DNA from: JANLSE01 sp038214135
GTDB lineage: Bacteria; Chloroflexota; Chloroflexia; Chloroflexales; Roseiflexaceae
Assembly: GCA_038214135.1 (NCBI GenBank)
Contig: JBBQSD010000112.1
Location: 1-21,433 of the forward strand
Length of the DNA: 21,433 nucleotides
Direction of reading: 5' to 3'
Shown here: positions 16,008 to 21,433 of the stretch, piece by piece
Layout of the letters: every line of letters begins with the position of its first letter
How positions within the stretch are numbered: the stretch's first letter is position 1
Position numbers and translations under genes: made by a program
Notes under the pieces: generated by a model
What the model was told of the DNA's origin: nothing
Databases searched by the model: none
Seen by the model: the letters and a program-made list of their open reading frames with translations, nothing else

Positions 16008-17042
16008 ATGCCACAAATTTTACTCATTTTTACCACGGCCCTGATCTTTTCAATTCTTGCAACACCAGTGGCTCGCAGGGTTGCGCTGCGGATTGGGGTT
16101 GTGGACACACCGAGTGCGCGCAAAATTCATGCATCGCCAGTACCGCTGCTTGGTGGTGCAGCGATCTATGTTGGCTTTATGTTGGCGCTGATCCTGGTTG
16201 GCGAGCGCTTTTATGTGCGCGAACTGATTGGCATCTTCCTTGGCGCAACGCTGGTTTCGTTATTTGGGCTGGCCGATGATCGCTGGGGCCTGCATGCCTA
16301 TATCAAGTTGGGTGGGCAACTTCTGGCTGGCGGGATATTGATCCTCGGCGGCACACGAGTACAGTTGTTCCATGGAAGCTGGGAATGGGCCAATTACGCC
16401 CTAACACTGCTGTGGGTGGTTGGGATCACCAATGCATTTAATTTGCTTGACAATATGGATGGGCTTTCGGGTGGGGTGACGACTGTTGCAGCAGCTTTTT
16501 TTCTGCTCCTAGCAGCTATGAGCGGCCAGTATCTGGTGGGTGCATTAGCGGCAGCACTTGTCGGGGCTTGTATTGGGTTTCTGCGCTATAATCTCAATCC
16601 AGCAACAATATTTATGGGCGATACGGGAAGCCTGTTTCTGGGGTTTCTGTTGGCAGGCCTGGCGATCAAACTGCGCTTCCCGGCTAATGTCCCTTGGGTG
16701 ACATGGATGGTGCCGGTGTGTGTGTTGGCCGTCCCGATCTTCGATACCACGCTTGTGACGTTCTCGCGGTTACGGCGTGGCAAGAACCCGCTGACCACTC
16801 CTGGCAAAGATCACCTCTCGCATCGGCTGGTTGCCCTGGGCCTGACGCGCCGCGAAGCTGTGCTGACGTGCTACCTGATTGGTTGTGCATGCGGCATGGT
16901 TGCCGTGTATATTGCACATGCGGTAATGTTTGATGCCTATATCGCAGCGGGATTATTGATCGTGGCGGGCATTATTGGGATTATATGGTTTGAGCGAAAT
17001 GCCCCAATTATTCTTCACTCAACAGATGTTCGGCCTGAATGA
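16008..17042 (+). CDS. WecA/MraY-family undecaprenyl-phosphate sugar-1-phosphate transferase
   Basis: This integral membrane enzyme transfers a sugar-1-phosphate, usually GlcNAc-1-P, from a UDP-sugar to a polyprenyl phosphate, the first step of many surface glycans. About ten membrane helices are apparent over 344 residues. Family motifs are intact: KIHASPVPLLGG (39-50), Asp90-Asp91 in ADDRWGLHAYIK, the NAFNLLDNMDGL signature (142-153), MGDTGS (203-208) and DHLSHR (268-273, the cytoplasmic HxxHR-type motif). The DNMDGL form and size favour the WecA/TagO group over MraY. The start at 16008 is chosen because the promoter's likely transcription start lies near 15985; a GAG precedes it weakly. 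Its last 35 nt overlap the 3' end of glpX on the opposite strand. Confidence 0.92.
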   Translation: MPQILLIFTTALIFSILATPVARRVALRIGVVDTPSARKIHASPVPLLGGAAIYVGFMLALILVGERFYVRELIGIFLGATLVSLFGLADDRWGLHAYIKLGGQLLAGGILILGGTRVQLFHGSWEWANYALTLLWVVGITNAFNLLDNMDGLSGGVTTVAAAFFLLLAAMSGQYLVGALAAALVGACIGFLRYNLNPATIFMGDTGSLFLGFLLAGLAIKLRFPANVPWVTWMVPVCVLAVPIFDTTLVTFSRLRRGKNPLTTPGKDHLSHRLVALGLTRREAVLTCYLIGCACGMVAVYIAHAVMFDAYIAAGLLIVAGIIGIIWFERNAPIILHSTDVRPE

Positions 17043-17976
17043 TACGGCGCGTGCCTGTTTCGGCGCGCAGCACGAGTGAATGGGTTTCGGCGCGATCACC
17101 AGCATAGCGAACACCACTCAGCAGTGGCCCATCGGCGATTCCGGTTGCCGAAAAGAAGATCTGATTACTGGCAACCAGTTCGTGGAGTGACAAGATCTGC
17201 TTCAGATCATGGCCATTGGCAATGACTGCCGCATGCTCTGCATCGCTCTGGGGCGCAAGGCGGGCTAGCATCGCGCCACCAAGCGATGTGACCGCGCAGG
17301 CCGACATGATCCCTTCACTCACGCCACCAATCCCCATCAGAACATCAACAGGGCTGCGGCGTGAGGCGGCCATCAGCGCGCCAGCAACATCGCCATCGCC
17401 GCGCAGCATCACCCGTGCGCCAGCGGCACGGATCTCGTTGATCAGATCCTGGTGGCGTGGCCGATCCAGAACGAAGACCACTAGATCGCGAACGGCCTTT
17501 TTCTTGATCCGCGCAACCAGCGCGAGTGTCCAGGCGGCTGGCGCATCAAGGCATTCTGGAACAAGCGCATGACCAGCTTCGGCATTCACCACGAGTTTTT
17601 CCATATACCTAGCCGAGCGTGGTGCCCACATGGAACCGCGTGGCGCAACAGCAGCAACAGAAATGGCACCTGAGCGCCCTTCGGCCAACATGCGCTTGCC
17701 ATCAATTGGATCGACAACCACATCGACTTCAGGGCCACGGCCTGTTCCGATCCGCCGCCCGCCAGCCAGCGGTGATTCATCCCCGATCTGAGCATCCTCG
17801 CCAACCACGATATAGCCATCGATATCCAGCGAATTGAGAATTTCGGCCATTGCGTTCATCGCGGCGTCGTCGGCTTCGCTACGATTGCCAAGCCCCATCC
17901 AGCGCCCGGCGCTCAACGCGGCTGCTTCCGTGGCCCGAACCAGATCCATACCCAGATTGCGGTTGATTGGTGTCAT
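17008..17976 (-). CDS. glpX: Class II fructose-1,6-bisphosphatase
   Basis: GlpX removes the 1-phosphate from fructose-1,6-bisphosphate, a gluconeogenesis or Calvin-type step. Residues show the family plan: RNLGMDLVRATEAAALSAGRW (6-26), the metal/phosphate loop EVDVVVDPIDGKR (83-95), an NAISV-like stretch GAISVAAV (103-110), MGIGGVSEGIMSA (214-226, Glu221 as the likely catalytic acid) and FFSATGIADGPLLSGVRY near the end. The usual DPIEGT is DPIDGK here, a small change at a metal-side loop. Length 322 is normal. The ATG lies one base after the SulP stop, with GAGG 16 nt upstream, suggesting translational coupling. The 3' end overlaps the WecA-like gene by 35 nt. Confidence 0.94.
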   Translation of the reverse strand: MTPINRNLGMDLVRATEAAALSAGRWMGLGNRSEADDAAMNAMAEILNSLDIDGYIVVGEDAQIGDESPLAGGRRIGTGRGPEVDVVVDPIDGKRMLAEGRSGAISVAAVAPRGSMWAPRSARYMEKLVVNAEAGHALVPECLDAPAAWTLALVARIKKKAVRDLVVFVLDRPRHQDLINEIRAAGARVMLRGDGDVAGALMAASRRSPVDVLMGIGGVSEGIMSACAVTSLGGAMLARLAPQSDAEHAAVIANGHDLKQILSLHELVASNQIFFSATGIADGPLLSGVRYAGDRAETHSLVLRAETGTRRIIQAEHLLSEE

Positions 17977-17977
17977 T

Positions 17978-20089
17978 TTATTCTAATGCCTCAAGCAGAT
18001 TATCGGCCTGCCAGCTCAACATACCACCCTGGACGATTGCTAGATTTGTGTAGCCCTGGGCTGCCAGGAGCGAGCCAGCCCGAGCGCTCCGACGCCCACT
18101 CCGACAGACGAGTACTAATTGTTGGTCGCGTGGAATATCGGGCGCTTCAGTCAGGAAATGAGCCAGTGGAATCAGTTGTGCCCCAGGAATATGCCCCTGA
18201 CGAAATTCACGCGGTTCACGGACATCGATCACGAGCGGTGGCAGTGCTGTGTGGATCTGCCGCCAGAGTTCGCGCGGGGTGATCTCATTCAATCTGGCCG
18301 ATTCAACGAGGCGGAGTGGAATGGTTCCTGGGAGATCACGCTTGGGCAGATTCTGGCATTCGCGAAAGGCCCGTATCTCGCATTCATAGATACAGACGGC
18401 TGGATCGATTACTTTGTAGAATAGATGCCCAATTGCTGCATCCTCGGCCAGAATCCGATCCGCACCGAGTAATTCATAGAAACCAGTGCTTTGCATGAGT
18501 TCGAGCACCGGCTCCCGAACCCGCACAAAGAAGACATCGCCACCACGGGCGCGATAGGCACGGAGGATATTCTCCAGCACATGAATTCCGCTAATGTCGA
18601 GGCGTTGGACGCTGTGCATCCGCAATAGCAGGAAGCGTTGCTGTGGATTGACAGCCATCATTCGCAGGATGGCATCTTCGACATGCCCAACCGCGCCAAA
18701 ATAGAGATCGCCAAGCACATCAACAACGGCAAGCTGTGGGCAGTTTGGCCGCTCCGGCTGGTGGATCCAGTGGCGAAAACCTGGATCTGGCAGAACAGAC
18801 AACACCTTTGGCGCACTGGTCTGCATAATATAGTAGCCAAGCGACATCAGGATGCCGATCAGGACGGCAAACTGCAATGGCAGCAGCAGCGTCGCCAGGA
18901 ATGTCACAATCATAATTGCGGCATCGCCACGGGCACCGCGCCAGATACGGGCCATGCGTTTACGATCGATCATGCCATAGGCCGCCAGGATGAGTTCTGC
19001 GGCAACAACCACGCGGGGCAGATGGGCAACTGCCGGGGCAAGCAGCAGACTGGCCAGCAACACAAATCCACCAGCAAAGACACTGGCAATCGGCGTATGT
19101 GCGCCTGCACGAAAGCTGAGCGCTGAGCGATTAAACGATGCTGAACATGGATAGCCCGAAAAGACGCCAGCAGCAATATTAGCAAGCCCCTGACCAACAA
19201 ATTCCTGGTTGCTATCCAACCGCTGGCCAGAATTACTCGATAATGCCCGTGCAATCGCCGTGGCCTCGACCAAGCCAATCGCGGCAATTGCCAGCGCACC
19301 AGTTGAGAGCTGGCCAACCAGCCCGAGGTTCAGCAATTCTGGGATGGTCAGAGGCGGTAGGTTGCTGGGAATAGCGCCAATAACTTTTAGGCCTTGCGCT
19401 TCCAGGCCAAGCACCCACGCGCCAGTTCCAGCAGCAATAATGCCGACCAACGAAAGCGGGTAGCGTGATGGCACACGCCGCAGCACGATAAGCAGCGCGA
19501 GTGTTATCAGGCCGAGTGCCAGGCTTGTGATATGGGTCGCAGGGAGCTGTGGGATGAGTGCCATCAGCAGTGAAAACAGATCCTGGGTCGGCGTTGATGT
19601 CACACCGATCAGGGTACTCATCTGGCTTGCGATAATCAGCCCACCAGCCCCAGCGGTAAAACCGACAATCACAGCATCGGAAACAAAATTGACCAGCACA
19701 CCCAATCGGGCCAGGCCCATTGCGAGGCGCATGATGCCGGCAATGACTGCGACCAGCCCGGCAGCAGCAATAAATGCTGGTGAACCAGGAACCGCAATCG
19801 GCAGCAGAACCGAAAGCGTCAGCGCTGAGGCAGTGTTGGTTGGACCAGTCTGGAGGTGGTTCGATGAGCCCCATAGTGCTGCGACAATCGAGGCGACAAT
19901 TGCAGAATAGAGGCCCATTTCGGGCGGCAGACCAGCCAGAAGTGCAAAGGCCAAGCCCTGCGGCAGCAAAACAATCCCCACCGTTGCGCCGGCAACGAGA
20001 TCAGCAGCAATATCGCTGCGACGGTAGGTTCGCAGGATCTCAATCGGCCTCAACAGCACAGAAGAGGATGCTCGCAAGCTCGCCAGCAT
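17978..20089 (-). CDS. SulP-family anion transporter fused to STAS and rhodanese domains
   Basis: The N-terminal ~430 residues are a SulP permease: RSDIAADLVAGATVGIVLLPQGLAFALLAGLPPEMGLYSA, the QTGPTN motif and many membrane helices. SulP proteins move sulfate, bicarbonate or other anions. A STAS domain follows (about 453-557) with LDISG at 497-501; the residue after Asp is Ile, where phosphorylated STAS anti-sigma antagonists have Ser. A short Cys-containing linker (CIYECEIRAFREC) leads to a C-terminal rhodanese domain (about 605-700) with DVREPREF...GHIPGA and the active-site loop CRSGRRS, Cys662 being the likely persulfide carrier. The start at 20089 has AGGAG 7 nt upstream. The fusion points to sulfate or another sulfur anion as cargo (inference). 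It is followed by glpX one base downstream. Confidence 0.93.
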   Translation of the reverse strand: MLASLRASSSVLLRPIEILRTYRRSDIAADLVAGATVGIVLLPQGLAFALLAGLPPEMGLYSAIVASIVAALWGSSNHLQTGPTNTASALTLSVLLPIAVPGSPAFIAAAGLVAVIAGIMRLAMGLARLGVLVNFVSDAVIVGFTAGAGGLIIASQMSTLIGVTSTPTQDLFSLLMALIPQLPATHITSLALGLITLALLIVLRRVPSRYPLSLVGIIAAGTGAWVLGLEAQGLKVIGAIPSNLPPLTIPELLNLGLVGQLSTGALAIAAIGLVEATAIARALSSNSGQRLDSNQEFVGQGLANIAAGVFSGYPCSASFNRSALSFRAGAHTPIASVFAGGFVLLASLLLAPAVAHLPRVVVAAELILAAYGMIDRKRMARIWRGARGDAAIMIVTFLATLLLPLQFAVLIGILMSLGYYIMQTSAPKVLSVLPDPGFRHWIHQPERPNCPQLAVVDVLGDLYFGAVGHVEDAILRMMAVNPQQRFLLLRMHSVQRLDISGIHVLENILRAYRARGGDVFFVRVREPVLELMQSTGFYELLGADRILAEDAAIGHLFYKVIDPAVCIYECEIRAFRECQNLPKRDLPGTIPLRLVESARLNEITPRELWRQIHTALPPLVIDVREPREFRQGHIPGAQLIPLAHFLTEAPDIPRDQQLVLVCRSGRRSARAGSLLAAQGYTNLAIVQGGMLSWQADNLLEALE

Positions 20090-20121
20090 GGGTATGGCTC
20101 CTATACAGGTGGCCCTACACC

Positions 20122-20137
20122 ATTATACTTGATTATA
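20122..20137 (-). promoter_or_regulatory. Two tandem TATAAT elements upstream of the SulP gene
   Basis: On the minus strand perfect TATAAT hexamers lie at 20137-20132 and 20127-20122, ten bases apart, 33-48 nt before the start codon. Neither has a convincing -35 at 17 nt, so an activator or alternative spacing may apply. Confidence 0.45.
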
Positions 20138-20185
20138 TCTGGAGCTTGAGGTTTGGAGAACGAAAGAACGATTGAAGGATCGTAC

Positions 20186-20205
20186 GGACGCGATATATCG
20201 CGTCC
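20186..20205. repeat. 20-bp perfect palindrome GGACGCGATATATCGCGTCC, copy 2
   Basis: A fully self-complementary 20-mer 24 nt after the DeoR-family gene's stop. Its 14-bp core and left flank match 3331-3347. No U-tract follows on the minus strand, so it may be a dispersed repeat that also ends transcripts. Confidence 0.85.
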
Positions 20206-20228
20206 CTTCAGGCATATAGGTGCAGTAT

Positions 20229-21008
20229 TTACACAAGATCAACAATCACATCCTGTGTTCGTAGCTCCTCCACAATACTCTTTGGCGCACCAGTATCGGT
20301 AATTACGCGATCAATCTCGCGCGGCAGGGCAAATGCGCTCAACTGTGTCGTCCCGAATTTACGCGAATCGACGATTCCAATTACAACCCCAGATGCGCCA
20401 ACCATCCACTGCTTGAGTTGCGCCTCATCAAGATCGTTTTCTGTCAATCCATCGTGGCCTGTGACGCCAGCTGCACCAAAAAACCCAATATCAACCCGTA
20501 AGCGCTCAAGCGCCGCATAGCTCGTCACACCAACGAGTGAACTGGATCGCTGGCGCATGCGCCCACCCACAACAATTGTCGTAATGCCCTGGCTGAAATT
20601 AAGTTCGAGTGCCGTATAGAGGCCATTCGTCACAACAAGTAAATCGTGGCGATCTTTGATCTGGCGGGCGATCTGCAGGGCGGTTGTGCTGGCATCGAGG
20701 AAGATGCGCTGATGTGGCCGAATCAGTGCTGTCGCAGCCTGTGCGATCCGGCGCTTCTCATCGTGCTGCTGCTGTTCACGTGTCGCAAAGTGCAGCTCCA
20801 AGCGCCCGCGCCCCGAACCAATTGCGCCGCCATGCACCCGAGTCAACAAGCCCTGTGCCTCAAGCTGATCGAGATCCTTGCGAACGGCTACTTCCGAAAC
20901 ACTCAATAGTTGAGCCAGATCACCAACCAGAACACGGTCATGGTCATTCAGATACGCCAGAATGGTTGCACGCCGATCCTCTGGCGTCTCGCGACGATCA
21001 TCGGTCAT
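20229..21008 (-). CDS. DeoR-family transcriptional regulator
   Basis: DeoR-type repressors bind operators through an N-terminal winged helix and sense sugar phosphates with a C-terminal isomerase-like domain. Residues 13-62 fit the family HTH: RATILAYLNDHDRVLVGDLA, VSEVAVRKDLDQLEAQGLL and RVHGGAI. The sensor domain follows, with FLDASTTAL (103-111), VVTNGLYTAL (125-134), VVGGRMR (146-152) and FFGAAGVTGHDGLTENDLDEAQLKQWM. Length 259 is typical. The ATG at 21008 has AGGAA about 6 nt upstream. The downstream genes on the same strand are the SulP transporter and glpX; control of glpX by a sugar-phosphate-responsive repressor would be sensible but is inference. A 14-bp palindrome at 21094-21107 is a candidate operator. 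Confidence 0.92.
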   Translation of the reverse strand: MTDDRRETPEDRRATILAYLNDHDRVLVGDLAQLLSVSEVAVRKDLDQLEAQGLLTRVHGGAIGSGRGRLELHFATREQQQHDEKRRIAQAATALIRPHQRIFLDASTTALQIARQIKDRHDLLVVTNGLYTALELNFSQGITTIVVGGRMRQRSSSLVGVTSYAALERLRVDIGFFGAAGVTGHDGLTENDLDEAQLKQWMVGASGVVIGIVDSRKFGTTQLSAFALPREIDRVITDTGAPKSIVEELRTQDVIVDLV

Positions 21009-21074
21009 TGGGCATTCCTATGTCAAGCCTGTATGAACCCTCACTGATTCCCCTCAACCGCTACCCCCTCACCC

Positions 21075-21093
21075 CATATGCATCAAGTTAAGG
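21075..21093 (+). repeat. Copy A of the CATCAAGTTAAGG repeat
   Basis: ATCAAGTTAAGGATT here recurs as ATCAAGCTAAGGATT at 21301-21315 and inverted at 21217-21235. CCCCCTCACCCC just upstream is the start of the C-rich repeat also seen at 21236 and 15729. Confidence 0.7.
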
Positions 21094-21107
21094 ATTTTAG
21101 CTAAAAT
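21094..21107. promoter_or_regulatory. 14-bp palindrome, candidate DeoR operator
   Basis: ATTTTAGCTAAAAT is perfectly self-complementary and AT-rich, 86 nt upstream of the DeoR-family start codon, where an autoregulatory operator would be expected. It also abuts repeat copy A, so it may instead belong to that element. Confidence 0.4.
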
Positions 21108-21216
21108 TCCGCTCAATTGGCGTGCAAATCGGTTTCGCGAACGGTTCCTTATGGTTCAGAAGAGACTATTTCTTTACACATGCTGTCGAAAAGCCGTGCG
21201 TGAACCATTGGCACCT

Positions 21217-21313
21217 CCTTAACTTGATGCGCATGCCCCCTCACCCCCAGCCCCTCTCCCACGCTGGGGAGAGGGGAGTTATGTGGATGGCTCCCATGCG
21301 TATCAAGCTAAGG
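21217..21313. repeat. MITE-like element: 19-bp inverted ends around a C-rich hairpin
   Basis: The 19-nt ends at 21217-21235 and 21295-21313 are complementary at 17 of 19 positions. Inside is a CCCTCACCCCCAGCCCC unit forming a hairpin, CCCCTCTCCC with GGGAGAGGGG, loop ACGCTG (about 21250-21277). There is no transposase reading frame. The rest of 21009-21433 holds no gene that I can support; ATGGTTCA (21151-21158) and TGAACCAT (21201-21208) form a further small inverted pair. Confidence 0.6.
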
Positions 21314-21433
21314 ATTCGCAGCAGCATAGTCACGTGCAAACGTGTAAAAATCGGGAGGAACGTAAGGCAACAGTGGCTTAAATCTACACGGCATCGGATA
21401 GTCATACCCGCACTTCGGTCGAAAAACGGTCGC

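Noticed and set aside
19233..19874. 213-codon minus-strand open frame inside the SulP gene
   Set aside because: Same strand but a different frame from a clear SulP permease; Cys/Trp/Arg-rich shadow composition with no family match.

Overview
The window looks like a chromosomal segment of a filamentous or phototroph-type Chloroflexota (Chloroflexi) bacterium. The case is indirect: moderately high GC, a YLPLVL-type segment near the C-terminus of a large surface protein, a T-box-controlled pheS, an IF3 with a long acidic tail, many short palindromic and heptameric dispersed repeats, and a glycosyltransferase-like membrane protein placed among housekeeping genes. No rRNA, tRNA, CRISPR array, prophage or transposase was found.

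Layout. (1) 1-3314, plus strand: the 3' part of a large cell-surface protein of cadherin/Ig-like repeats ending in a CARDB-like domain, then a signal-peptide-bearing, single-pass membrane protein with a carboxypeptidase-regulatory-like domain. A strong hairpin at 3360-3396 separates this pair from the next, convergent gene. (2) 3401-4747, minus strand: a phosphomannomutase/phosphoglucomutase. It is transcribed away from the translation operon, with back-to-back promoters in 4801-4863. (3) 4934-7110, plus strand: infC-rpmI-rplT plus a SpoU-family RNA methyltransferase. infC appears to start at the rare codon ATA, as expected of an autoregulated infC. (4) 7204-13574: pheS behind a complete T-box leader with Phe specifier UUC, a multi-pass glycosyltransferase-like protein carrying two in-frame blocks of heptanucleotide repeats, then pheT. 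The usual pheS-pheT adjacency is broken by about 2.5 kb. (5) 13732-14858: family I inorganic pyrophosphatase and a Nudix hydrolase, closed by an intrinsic terminator. (6) 14891-15676: a sugar-phosphate isomerase/epimerase-like TIM barrel, followed by a repeat-rich gap. (7) 16008-17042: a WecA/MraY-family phospho-sugar transferase whose 3' end overlaps the 3' end of glpX on the other strand. (8) 21008-17008, minus strand: a DeoR-family regulator, a SulP anion transporter with STAS and rhodanese domains, and class II fructose-1,6-bisphosphatase one base downstream. (9) 21009-21433: a gene-free stretch with palindromes and inverted repeats resembling a small non-autonomous element.

The gene set combines translation (IF3, L35, L20, PheRS, RNA methylation), pyrophosphate removal, and sugar-phosphate and envelope-glycan metabolism (phosphohexomutase, GlpX, WecA-like, GT-C-like). 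The most unusual features are the heptanucleotide tracts inside the GT gene, which code without stops in all three forward frames but whose unit length is not a multiple of three, the ATA start and acidic tail of infC, the split pheS/pheT pair, and the SulP-STAS-rhodanese fusion. I did not find a clearly new defence or mobile system.
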